From the NCBI RefSeq assembly GCF_900101745.1, contig NZ_FNAD01000018.1, forward strand, positions 79,906 to 143,905: 64,000 nucleotides of DNA. Reading direction: 5' to 3'. Below the pieces are notes generated by a model that saw only the letters and a list, made by a program, of their open reading frames with translations, was not told the origin of the DNA and searched no databases. This stretch comes from Glycomyces harbinensis. Its GTDB lineage: Bacteria; Actinomycetota; Actinomycetes; Mycobacteriales; Micromonosporaceae. The stretch's first letter is position 1; each line of letters opens with the position of its first letter. This document shows positions 8,075 through 16,048 of this stretch, one piece after another. Both the position numbers and the translations under genes were made by a program.

Positions 8075-8890
8075 TCAGCGGAAGGCCGCGGCGTTCCGCT
8101 CCGCCCATGCCGCGAACGTGTGCGGGCTGCGGCCCAGCACCCGTTCCACGTCCGGGCTGATCGCCTGCTCGGCCTCGTTCGGGTCGCCGATCACGTCGAG
8201 CGTGCCCGCGACGATCTCGTCCGCCCAGAACTGGACCAGCTGCGCGTGGGCCTGGGCCCGGGTCTGCTCCACGAACTCGACCGGTTCGCCGATCGCGGCC
8301 GCGACGGCCTCGGCCTGCTGCCGCGGCGTGACCAGTGCCGGGCCGGTCAGCGTGTACGCCTTCCCCTGGTGCCCGTCCTCGGTGAGCGCGGCCGCGGCCG
8401 TCTCGGCGATGTCGAGCGGGTCGATCAGCGGCAGGCCCACGTCGCCGAAGGGCGCGATCAGCTTGCGCTGCTCGCGCACCGGGGCGGCCCCTAGGAGCGC
8501 GTTGGAGGCGAAGCCGCCCGGGCGCAGGATCGTCCATTCCAGACCGGACGCGGTCACGGCGTCCTCGTGCCCCGACAACCGCTCGTGCGGTCGGGTCGCG
8601 ACGCGCTGGGAGGAGAGCAGCACGATCCGGCCGATCCCGGCGGTCTGGGCCGCCTTGACGACCGCGGCGATGTCGAGTTCGTGGTCGTGGGTGATCAGGT
8701 ACAGCCGGTCGGCTCCCGCGAAGGCCGATTCCAGCGACGCGGGCTCGTACAGGTCGGCCCGGCGGTGACGGGCACCGGCCGGGAATTCGGCCTCGCCCCT
8801 CGACACGGCGGTGACGTCTTCGCCCTTGGCGAGGAGGGCGTCGACCAGTGGGCGGCCCGTGTTTCCGGTGGCTCCGGTTACTACGATCAT
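8075..8890 (-). CDS. NmrA-family NAD(P)H-binding protein
   Basis: 271 residues. GATGNTGR at 6-13 binds the dinucleotide; VLLSSQR and TILRPGGFASN are further NmrA/QOR2-like marks. Members reduce quinones or act as redox sensors. It is divergent from an HxlR regulator (8980-9366), the classic pairing in which HxlR represses a reductase and responds to electrophiles. An AGAGGAAA ribosome site precedes the start. Context supports a detoxifying quinone or aldehyde reductase, but this is inference. Confidence 0.85.
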   Translation of the reverse strand: MIVVTGATGNTGRPLVDALLAKGEDVTAVSRGEAEFPAGARHRRADLYEPASLESAFAGADRLYLITHDHELDIAAVVKAAQTAGIGRIVLLSSQRVATRPHERLSGHEDAVTASGLEWTILRPGGFASNALLGAAPVREQRKLIAPFGDVGLPLIDPLDIAETAAAALTEDGHQGKAYTLTGPALVTPRQQAEAVAAAIGEPVEFVEQTRAQAHAQLVQFWADEIVAGTLDVIGDPNEAEQAISPDVERVLGRSPHTFAAWAERNAAAFR

Positions 8891-8923
8891 CTTCGGTTTC
8901 CTCTCGATGGCGGTGTGAAACCC

Positions 8924-8967
8924 AAGGTAGGTCCAAGACTTACTTTCGGGAAGGACGTACCTTCGGG
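8924..8967. promoter_or_regulatory. Probable HxlR operator between divergent genes
   Basis: The 89-base divergent region holds an imperfect palindrome AAGGTAGGTC-caa-GACTTACTTT (8924-8946) and a direct repeat TACTTTCGGG (8941-8950) / TACCTTCGGG (8958-8967), 17 bases apart. AAGGACGTACCTT (8951-8963) is itself nearly palindromic. The position between an HxlR gene and an NmrA-type reductase makes self-binding by the HxlR protein likely. Confidence 0.5.
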
Positions 8968-8979
8968 TAAGCTCCTGAC

Positions 8980-9366
8980 ATGCCGGGAGGAAATCAGATC
9001 AGTGTGGCCGCTCTGCCGCACGGCAGTGAGGGGTTTCACTCGAACTGCCCCGCAAGGCAAGTACTCGACCACATCACCAGCCGCTGGGGCATCTGGGTCC
9101 TGATCGCCTTGCGCGAGAAGGAACTTCGCTTCTTCGAGTTGCGCGAGCACATCGAGGGCATCAGCGAGAAGATGCTCTCCCAGACCCTGCGCACCCTCGT
9201 GCGCGACGGCCTCGTCTGGCGCGAGGTCGAGCCCTCCGTCCCGCCGAAGGTCACGTACGGCCTCAACGAGGTCGGCCGCGGCACCAGCGACCGCCTCGTG
9301 GACATGTTCGACTGGATCAAGGACAACGCCGAGACGTTCGGCCAGGACGGGTACGACCCGGTCTGA
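8980..9366 (+). CDS. HxlR-family transcriptional regulator
   Basis: 128-residue winged-helix protein with the HxlR signature. A cysteine near the N-terminus (NCPARQVLDHITSRWGIWVL, the Cys being the usual thiol sensor) is followed by RFFELREHIEGISEKMLSQTLRTLVRDGLV, the recognition helix, and KVTYGLNEVG, the wing. HxlR proteins act as dimers on short operators and sense quinones or formaldehyde through the cysteine. GTG at 9004 is a possible alternative start. The divergent NmrA-type gene is the likely target. Confidence 0.9.
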   Translation: MPGGNQISVAALPHGSEGFHSNCPARQVLDHITSRWGIWVLIALREKELRFFELREHIEGISEKMLSQTLRTLVRDGLVWREVEPSVPPKVTYGLNEVGRGTSDRLVDMFDWIKDNAETFGQDGYDPV

Positions 9367-9521
9367 CCCGGGCCGGGCGGCGCCCCGCGCCGCGTCCGTC
9401 ACCGGTCGCCTCCCCGGAGTCCGCCGGCCCGCCATGCGAGCGCGATAGCATCGGCGAGGCCGGGAACCGGCCCCGGCGCCGCGACCCGGCCGAATCCCGC
9501 GCGGACACGAAGGAGCAGCAC

Positions 9522-10274
9522 ATGGCACGCACAGCAGTCGTCAGCGGCGGCGGCACCGGCATCGGCCGCGCCGTCGCCGCCCGCTTCGCCGACGCCGGCG
9601 ACAACGTCATCCTCGTCGGCCGCCGCGCCGACGTCCTCGCCGACACCGCGGTCCTCTTCGGACCCACGACGTCCTACGTGGCCGCCGACCTCGCGACCGT
9701 CGAAGGCGCCCAGCGCGTCGTCGACTACGCCGTCGAGAAGGCCGGAAGCGTCGACGTCATCGTCGCAGCCGCCGGCGGCAACGCCGGCATCGGCCCGCGC
9801 GGCGACCTCGAGGGGCTCGAGGGCCTCGCTCTCGCCTCCGCGGTATGGAACGCGAACCTTCAACTGAACGTGCTCACCGCCGTCCACCTCGTCGAAGGCC
9901 TCAAGCCGCACCTCGCCGAACACGCCCGCATCGTCCTGTTCAGCTCCATCGCCGCCTACCGCGGCTCCGGCTCCGGCAGCTACGCCGCCGCCAAGTCCGC
10001 CCTGCACCCGTACGCGATCGACCTCTCCGCGCAGCTCGGCGACCGCGGCGTCACCGTGAACGTCATCGCGCCCGGGTACATCGAGGACACCGAGTTCTTC
10101 GCCGACACCATGACCCCGCGCCGCCGCGGCCGCCTCGCCGAGCAGACGCACAATCAGCGGCCCGGCACGCCCGCCGACATCGCCGCCCTCACCGCCTGGC
10201 TCACCTCGCCCGAGGCCGGGCACGTGACCGCGCAGATCATCCAGTCCAACGGCGGCGCCTTTCCCGGGCGCTGA
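9522..10274 (+). CDS. SDR family oxidoreductase
   Basis: 250-residue classical short-chain dehydrogenase. The NAD(P)-binding GGGTGIGR is at 9-16, VAAAGGNAG replaces the NNAG motif, the catalytic Ser is in FSSIAA, and YAAAKSAL carries the catalytic Tyr and Lys. PGYI and QIIQSNGG near the end are typical. AAGGAGC precedes the ATG. The stop is two bases from the GTG of the metallophosphoesterase, so the two genes are almost certainly co-transcribed and translationally coupled. The substrate alcohol/ketone is unknown. Confidence 0.88.
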   Translation: MARTAVVSGGGTGIGRAVAARFADAGDNVILVGRRADVLADTAVLFGPTTSYVAADLATVEGAQRVVDYAVEKAGSVDVIVAAAGGNAGIGPRGDLEGLEGLALASAVWNANLQLNVLTAVHLVEGLKPHLAEHARIVLFSSIAAYRGSGSGSYAAAKSALHPYAIDLSAQLGDRGVTVNVIAPGYIEDTEFFADTMTPRRRGRLAEQTHNQRPGTPADIAALTAWLTSPEAGHVTAQIIQSNGGAFPGR

Positions 10275-10276
10275 GG

Positions 10277-11503
10277 GTGGACGCACTCTGGTCGACCGTC
10301 CCGGACATCGCGATCCCGGTCGGGTTCACCGTCCTCCACGTCTACCTGTGGACGCGGCTGTTTCGCGACACCACCCGCCGCGGTTCGCGATGGCGCCCGG
10401 CCGGGGCCGTGCTCCTCGCCGTCCTCGGCACCCTCGGGATGCTGGCCCAGTGGTTCACGCCGTCCGTCCACGGCCCCATGTGGTTCCAGGCGGCGGTCGG
10501 CTGGCCGGGCTGGATCTGGTTCGGCGCCATGATGTACCTGACCGGCGTCCTCGTCCTGGCCGAGCCGGCCCGCTGGTTCATATTGCGCCGCAAGCAGAAA
10601 GAGAAGACGGAGACGGCGAACCTCGCCCGCCGGGTCATCGCCGGTCCCGAGGACTCGCCCGAGGGCCTGTCGCGGCGGCGCGTCGTCTCCCGCGCGATCG
10701 GCCTCGGCGCCACCGCGATCGCGCTCGGCACGGTCGGGCACGGCCTCTACGAGGGCTACCGCACGCCGCAGCTGAAGGCCGTGACCGTCCCGCTGGCCCG
10801 CCTGGACCGGCGCTTCGACGGCTACCGGATCGCGATCGTCGGCGACACGCACTTCTCGGCGATCCGCGGCCGCGGGTACTGCGAGCGCGTGGTGGAGCGG
10901 ATCAACGGCACGCAGGCCGACCTCATCGCCTTCGTCGGCGACCTCGCCGGCAACGAGGCCGACCAGATCCGCGACGCGACCGACCCTCTTGCGGGCCTGG
11001 CGGCCCGCGACGGCGCGTTCTTCGTGGCGGGGAACGCCGAGCACTACGTGGGCGCCGACGCCTGGTACGACCGGGTGGCCGAACTCGGGATGACCGGCCT
11101 GCCGAACAAACGCGTCGAGCTGCCCGGCTTCGACCTCGCCGGCGTGAACGACCTGATCGTGGAGCAGCGCCACATGGAGGACACCGAGACCGGCCCGGAC
11201 TTCGAAGCGGCCCTAGATGACCGCGACCCCGCCCGCCCGGTGGTGCTCCTCGCGCACCAGCCGAGCGCGGTGGACCGCGTCGCCGGGTACGGCGTCGACC
11301 TCCAGCTGTCGGGCCACACGCACGGCGGCCAGATGTGGCCGGTGCACGTGCTCTCCCGCCTGCGCAGCGGCCAGCTGAGCGGCCTCGAGGACCACGACGG
11401 CACGCAGGTCTACGTGACGAACGGGGCGGGCACGAACGGCCCCCCGATCCGCGTCGGCGCCGACGCCGACATCACGGTGATGACCCTCCGCTCGGCAAGC
11501 TGA
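10277..11503 (+). CDS. Membrane metallophosphoesterase (YaeI/calcineurin-like)
   Basis: 408 residues. The N-terminal third has three or four membrane helices (to about residue 100). A short linker with SRRRVVSRAIGLGATAIALG forms a further hydrophobic segment. The C-terminal calcineurin-like domain carries its metal ligands in order: GDTHFS, VGDLAGN, GNAEHY, LAHQPS and LSGHTHGGQMWP. Similar proteins include the YaeI and YkuE phosphodiesterases. GNAEHY replaces the usual GNHD/E, so one canonical metal or substrate ligand is altered. GTG at 10277 is chosen from coupling to the upstream SDR. The active site is probably outside the membrane. Confidence 0.85.
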   Translation: MDALWSTVPDIAIPVGFTVLHVYLWTRLFRDTTRRGSRWRPAGAVLLAVLGTLGMLAQWFTPSVHGPMWFQAAVGWPGWIWFGAMMYLTGVLVLAEPARWFILRRKQKEKTETANLARRVIAGPEDSPEGLSRRRVVSRAIGLGATAIALGTVGHGLYEGYRTPQLKAVTVPLARLDRRFDGYRIAIVGDTHFSAIRGRGYCERVVERINGTQADLIAFVGDLAGNEADQIRDATDPLAGLAARDGAFFVAGNAEHYVGADAWYDRVAELGMTGLPNKRVELPGFDLAGVNDLIVEQRHMEDTETGPDFEAALDDRDPARPVVLLAHQPSAVDRVAGYGVDLQLSGHTHGGQMWPVHVLSRLRSGQLSGLEDHDGTQVYVTNGAGTNGPPIRVGADADITVMTLRSAS

Positions 11504-11831
11504 CCCGGGCGGCCCGGAGCGCCGCGCGTTCGGCGGCGGCGTGCCACCAGGCGGGCGGGGACGGCCCGTCGACCTTCGCGGCGGGCTGGTCGGGATGGAG
11601 ACCGACCCGCCGCAGCGCGTCGCCGTCGACCCGGACGTCATACCAGCCGCGCCAGTGACCTTCCGGGTCCGCCGAGCAGATCAGATCCGCTCGGATCTCG
11701 CACTCGCCGAAGGGCATCCAGTCGATGCCGCGATCGCGCAGTCAAGCGCGCACGGCCGCGTCCGGCCGGAGGCGGCCCGGCAGGTTCTCGTAGACGGCGA
11801 TGGAAATCCATTCGATGCTCGGAGCGTCCAT
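11472..11831 (-). pseudogene. Small hypothetical gene interrupted by an in-frame TGA
   Basis: Reading leftward, MDAPSIEWISIAVYENLPGR begins at 11831 and meets a TGA at 11744-11742. The same frame then continues without break as LRDRGIDWMPFGECEIRADL down to a stop at 11472. The two parts read as one ~119-residue protein with matching codon style and no frame change, so a single base (for example CGA or TGG to TGA) explains the break. A downstream ATG at 11717 could still give an 81-residue product. I do not recognise the family. The 3' end overlaps the metallophosphoesterase gene by 32 bases. Confidence 0.5.
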
Positions 11832-12036
11832 AAGTCCAGCATGCCAAATGCCCGCAACTGCGGTGAAAGCCGACCAGCGGTGAAAGTAGTTGTGGCGGTC
11901 AGGAGTTCGAACCCGTAATGTCAATTACTCGGACGGCAGATTCAGTCGCAGACGATGAGTCCCCCAATGAGTCCAGCGCTCACTGCGCGAGGCGGGAACG
12001 CCCCCTCAGAACTGCCGAGTTCACGATGGGAGACCG

Positions 12037-15000
12037 GTGACCGACACGCCAGCCAAGATCTTTCGCCACATGGAGGCGTCCTACGCCCCGAGAACGATGG
12101 GCCGGCCCCGCGGCATTCACGAGGGCTTTTCGGTCCTGGACTTCGAGCTTCGCTTTCTCACACTGCTGGCCTTGGCGACGGTGCGGGCTGCAGGGGTGAC
12201 TCCATCCGCCCTCGGCTGGTCTCCCGGACTCGGAGAGTGGAGTGGCTACCTGAAGGGGGCCTTGAAGCAACTCGATGCTTGTCCCACTGCCGCGGCGGCT
12301 CATGTGGGTCAGGCCATCAGAGTGGCTCTGGACCTCTATGGCCAAGACGTCCCGAACGCACCTCCCGGCCTGCAGAACCTCAAGGGTCTTCGTGACCATG
12401 TCAGCCACGGAGGGCCGCTACCGACCGGTCAGAGCGAGTTGGCCACGCTCGACGGGCTGATCAAGGGGATCTCCGACACCATCGTCGATTGCCTCTCCGA
12501 AGCCGAAGTACAGCTGCGCCAAGAGGAACGGAGCGCCTCGGACCTGCGGCCGTCGTTCATCTGGGGACAGGACGAGGTCCTGCTGTGGCCTCTCGTCTTC
12601 GTGGACACCAGCGATACCTGGCATGTCTACTCCCGATTTCGCGGGTCCAGTCCCACGTACCTCGGTTTCGGCGGCGACCGAGTGAGAGTGACCTCTTCAG
12701 ACGAACGGATTCAATCCGAGCTGCGTCGCCTTCTCAAGCCGAAAGGCCAGGAAGATGCCACGCTGCAGCACTTTGTGAAAGACGTCGAACGGGATCTCCA
12801 CGGCTTCGCTGACGACGACTCCGAAATCGTGTACTCGGATCAGGGACAGGGATTCGAGTTCTACTGGACCAAGGCCACCGGTGAGGGCACCGGAACCCAA
12901 CCCCGCCGGGACTACTTCCGGCTTGGTCCGGACAACGCGAGGCAATGGAGCAACGAATCCGACTGGGTGCCCTATTCCGAGTACTTGCGGAATCTGGCGA
13001 ACTGGCAGGTGGTCGCAACTCGCCTGCGACAGAAGCTGGAGCAGATCGAGTCGCAGCTCGTCGCCGAGGAACGCGAGACCCTCGGCTGGACGCTACCTGA
13101 AAGCGGCACGACCCGAATGGCCAAAGTGATCGTGTCGGACATCGACGGCAGCCACTTGGAGCCGGCCTGCACCTTCGCCGAGCTCATCGGCGAGGTCGAC
13201 GAGGACCTCCAGGCCAATCGCGGTCAGACGCAGGTGGTCTTCATCAACGGTGAGGCCGGCATCGGCAAGACTCGGGCGATGGTGGATGCCGCGAAGTCGC
13301 GCGCTCAGGCCGTCGAGCAGGCGCTAGAAGAGGGAGCTCCCTCAGATCTCCCCCTATTCCTCTATGTTCGCTCCACCGGCCAAGTGCTCGACAGTCTGCC
13401 GACGGTGGTGTCGAGCGCGGTGGCGTCCACCCGAAATCTCACTGACGCAGGTGTCAAGGCTCTCTGCCGGAACGGGCTGATGACGCTGCTGATCGACGGA
13501 TTCGATGAGCTCCTGGGCGGCGTCGGTTACAGCGACGCCGTCGGATCCCTGCGGCCCTGGCTCAGTGAGCTCGGGGGACGCGGCGTGGTCATCGTCTCGG
13601 CCCGCTCTTCTTACTACATGGGCCAATATCGTTCGAGCGTCGAAAGGGCGAACGAGCAGGGGCTGGCTCTGGTCCGGCACCGCATCGCGGAGATACAGCG
13701 CTGGTCTCCCGAGGACGTCCTGTCGTTCCTGGTCGCGTGCGGAGTCTCGCCGGAAAGCCTCGACGGACTGTCCGAGTCGGACCGCCAACTCCTCGGACTC
13801 CCGTTCTTCGCGCGCGTGTTCGCCGAAATCTGTCGGGACCCCAAAGAGAGTGAGATCGAGGAGGGCGGCCTCACCGAGCGATTGCTGAGCAAGTACGTGC
13901 ACCGTGAAGAGGGAAAGCTCGCGGCACTGCTCAGCAGTGCTGAGCTGCGGCGGATGTTCGAGTACGTCGCGGAATTCATGGCGAGCAACGAAGAGCGCGA
14001 GGCGGACATCAGTGAGCTGGAGATCGCCGCTGAGAGCGCGATCGGAGAGGAGCTGTCCAGCACTGGCAGGCGCCGTCACCTGAAACAGCGGCTGACGGTG
14101 CTCTGCGGTCTCGCCGCCACCTCAGATGAGACGTCCGCTTCTCGTTTTCGATTCCAACATGAGCTGTTCTTCGACCAGTTCTTGGCAGGGGCCGCAAGTG
14201 AATACCTCAAAAGCGGACAGATCAAATTGTTCCACACCATGCTCACACAGGCCCACTGGCGGTCGGCGACCATTGCAGCATTGGTAGGCGCGGTCGGCCC
14301 GGAGCCTATTGCCGAGGCGATCAGCGGTTTTCGACTCAGTTCGGCAGGCGCCGGTCAGGTTGTGGCCGCGACAAACCTGGGGTCCCTCTGGTCGGCAGTC
14401 ATTCGAGGAACTGGCCGGATGCCAGGGCTCGACATCGTCGGCGCCGTATTCGCAGACGAACTGGATCTCAGCCAGACGCGGTTCACCAGCGCACGCATGA
14501 CCGATTGCGACCTGTCCTCCCTCTCGCTACCTCGTTCGCCTGGCTGGCGGCTTCATCTTGAAGGGACCAAAATCAGGAAACTCCGTGTCACCGGATCACC
14601 CTCCGACCTTTCAGGGCTTCGCGAGATGCGCCATGCCGACTTGATCGAACTCTGGCTTCCCAAGGTGCTCCTGGTTCGGAAGGACGAAATCCTCGAGGCG
14701 TTGCACAGGTACGGGTCTGAAATCGTCGATGCCGAGGTTCAGAGTCTTCAGGCTCCCTCGAAGGATGAACAGGCGGCTCGCCACTTTCTCGCCAACATGT
14801 CCAGGCGATTGGAAAAGTCGGTGATCCTTCTACGTGATCACCAGCCGGACGATTCCCGGCTGAAGTGGATGCGAGATTACGGGTCAGACGCCTGGAAGAA
14901 GTTCGTCAGCGACTTGTTGTTCATGGGGCTCGCCACGGAGGAGCAGATCTCCGCCAGCGGCGAACCGAAATTTCGGTTGCGTCTCGTATACACCGCGTCC

Positions 15001-15069
15001 GCGATCATGGACAACGACGGGTCGCAGCCAGATGTGTCCGATTTCTGGGAGCGACTCAAGAGGGGGTGA
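12037..15069 (+). CDS. HEPN-NACHT NTPase, candidate anti-phage defence protein
   Basis: 1010 residues, with visibly more A/T than its neighbours. Residues ~35-160 form a helical domain ending in LRDHVSHGG. R119-D120-x3-H124 is the R(N/D/H)-x-x-x-H RNase motif of HEPN domains. Residues ~165-345 are an unassigned, partly beta-rich region. A NACHT-type STAND NTPase follows: Walker A GEAGIGKTR (405-413), Walker B LLIDGFDE (484-491), sensor VIVSARS (518-523), and the closing FRFQHELFFDQFLA (704-717). Next is a short pentapeptide-like stretch (about 797-845, e.g. ADELDLSQTRF), then a helical or winged-helix C-terminus. HEPN plus NACHT suggests ligand-triggered RNA cleavage and abortive infection. 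GTG at 12037 follows GGGAG; ATG at 12070 is an alternative start. Confidence 0.8.
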   Translation: MTDTPAKIFRHMEASYAPRTMGRPRGIHEGFSVLDFELRFLTLLALATVRAAGVTPSALGWSPGLGEWSGYLKGALKQLDACPTAAAAHVGQAIRVALDLYGQDVPNAPPGLQNLKGLRDHVSHGGPLPTGQSELATLDGLIKGISDTIVDCLSEAEVQLRQEERSASDLRPSFIWGQDEVLLWPLVFVDTSDTWHVYSRFRGSSPTYLGFGGDRVRVTSSDERIQSELRRLLKPKGQEDATLQHFVKDVERDLHGFADDDSEIVYSDQGQGFEFYWTKATGEGTGTQPRRDYFRLGPDNARQWSNESDWVPYSEYLRNLANWQVVATRLRQKLEQIESQLVAEERETLGWTLPESGTTRMAKVIVSDIDGSHLEPACTFAELIGEVDEDLQANRGQTQVVFINGEAGIGKTRAMVDAAKSRAQAVEQALEEGAPSDLPLFLYVRSTGQVLDSLPTVVSSAVASTRNLTDAGVKALCRNGLMTLLIDGFDELLGGVGYSDAVGSLRPWLSELGGRGVVIVSARSSYYMGQYRSSVERANEQGLALVRHRIAEIQRWSPEDVLSFLVACGVSPESLDGLSESDRQLLGLPFFARVFAEICRDPKESEIEEGGLTERLLSKYVHREEGKLAALLSSAELRRMFEYVAEFMASNEEREADISELEIAAESAIGEELSSTGRRRHLKQRLTVLCGLAATSDETSASRFRFQHELFFDQFLAGAASEYLKSGQIKLFHTMLTQAHWRSATIAALVGAVGPEPIAEAISGFRLSSAGAGQVVAATNLGSLWSAVIRGTGRMPGLDIVGAVFADELDLSQTRFTSARMTDCDLSSLSLPRSPGWRLHLEGTKIRKLRVTGSPSDLSGLREMRHADLIELWLPKVLLVRKDEILEALHRYGSEIVDAEVQSLQAPSKDEQAARHFLANMSRRLEKSVILLRDHQPDDSRLKWMRDYGSDAWKKFVSDLLFMGLATEEQISASGEPKFRLRLVYTASAIMDNDGSQPDVSDFWERLKRG

Positions 15070-15125
15070 CCCCCGACGCGAGGAAGTGGGCCGGAGTGTC
15101 GTACCCGGCCGTTAGGGTCGGGGGC

Positions 15126-15827
15126 ATGGACATCATCCTCATTCCCGGGTTCTGGCTCGACGCGTCCTCCTGGGACGAGATCGCGCCCGCCCTCGAAAAA
15201 GCCGGGCACCGCACGCACGCGCTCACGCTTCCCGGCATGGAGTCGGCGGACGCCGACCGCAGCGGCATCGGCCTGCGCGACCACGTCGACGCGGTCGCCG
15301 CCGCCGTCGACGCGATCGACGGCCCCGTGGTCCTGGTGGGCCACTCCGGCGGCGGCGCGGTCGCGCACGCCGTGGCCGACGCCCGCCCCGATCGCGTCAG
15401 TCGCGTGATCTATGTGGACTCCGCCCCGCTCGGCCCCGGCGGCGTCATCAACGACGAGCTTCCCGTCGTCGGCGGCGAGATCCCGCTGCCGGACTGGAAC
15501 GTGTTCGAGGACGAGGACCTCGTCGACCTCACCCCCGAATTGCGCGAGGCATTCCGCGCCAGGGCCATCCCGACCCCCAAGGGCGTCGCCTTCGACGAGC
15601 AGCGGCTCGGCGACGACCGCCGCTTCGACGTCCCGATCACCGTCATCTGCTGCGAGTTCAGCAGCGCCATGGTCCGCGCCTGGGTCGAGCAGCAGATCCC
15701 CTTCGCCAAGGAACTCGCCACCGTCAAGGACGCGAGCTACATCGACCTCCCCACGGGCCACTGGCCCCAGTTCACCAAGCCCGCCGAACTCACCGACGCG
15801 ATCCTCTCCGCCGTCGGCCACGCATAA
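15126..15827 (+). CDS. Alpha/beta hydrolase (esterase-like)
   Basis: 233 residues, MDIILIPGFWLDASSWDEI onward. The nucleophile elbow is GHSGGG (Ser nucleophile). The acid is probably in the region after TVICCEFS, and the histidine in LPTGHWPQFTKP. This matches the small 'salicylate esterase/EstA-like' alpha/beta-hydrolases of actinomycetes. It is cytosolic. TAGGGT ends seven bases before the ATG, with no clear ribosome site, so translation may be leaderless. It starts 56 bases after the HEPN-NACHT gene but has its own promoter and high-GC codon use, so it is probably not part of that system. Confidence 0.8.
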   Translation: MDIILIPGFWLDASSWDEIAPALEKAGHRTHALTLPGMESADADRSGIGLRDHVDAVAAAVDAIDGPVVLVGHSGGGAVAHAVADARPDRVSRVIYVDSAPLGPGGVINDELPVVGGEIPLPDWNVFEDEDLVDLTPELREAFRARAIPTPKGVAFDEQRLGDDRRFDVPITVICCEFSSAMVRAWVEQQIPFAKELATVKDASYIDLPTGHWPQFTKPAELTDAILSAVGHA

Positions 15828-15839
15828 GGGACGAACCGG

Positions 15840-15863
15840 GCCGCCGGCCTTCGGGTCGGCGGC
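15840..15863 (+). terminator. Hairpin after the hydrolase gene
   Basis: GCCGCCGGCC - TTCG - GGTCGGCGGC, ten-base arms with one G-U wobble and a TTCG loop, 12 bases downstream of the stop. A short T-containing stretch (CTCTTCCC) follows. Confidence 0.6.
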
Positions 15864-16048
15864 TCTTCCCATGCCGGGACCGGGCCCGTTCGAACACTCG
15901 AAAAATAGTTCCTGAGCTGCGGACATCGCGGTGCGTGACGGCTTGGAATTGTCATACCTCGAACGTATGATCGAAGATGACGCAGTACAGTCCTCCGCCC
16001 GGAACACCACCTCCGGCGGCGGGCGAACGCCAGAGAACGGAGCCCACC

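Noticed and set aside
9845..10276. Upstream extension of the metallophosphoesterase frame through the SDR gene
   Set aside because: The SDR is clearly coded in the other frame. The GTG at 10277, coupled to the SDR stop, begins the membrane domain.
11898..11918. tRNA-like T-loop GTTCGAACCC next to the NACHT gene, a possible integration site
   Set aside because: The flanking bases do not form a five-pair T-stem and no acceptor, D or anticodon arm can be built upstream.
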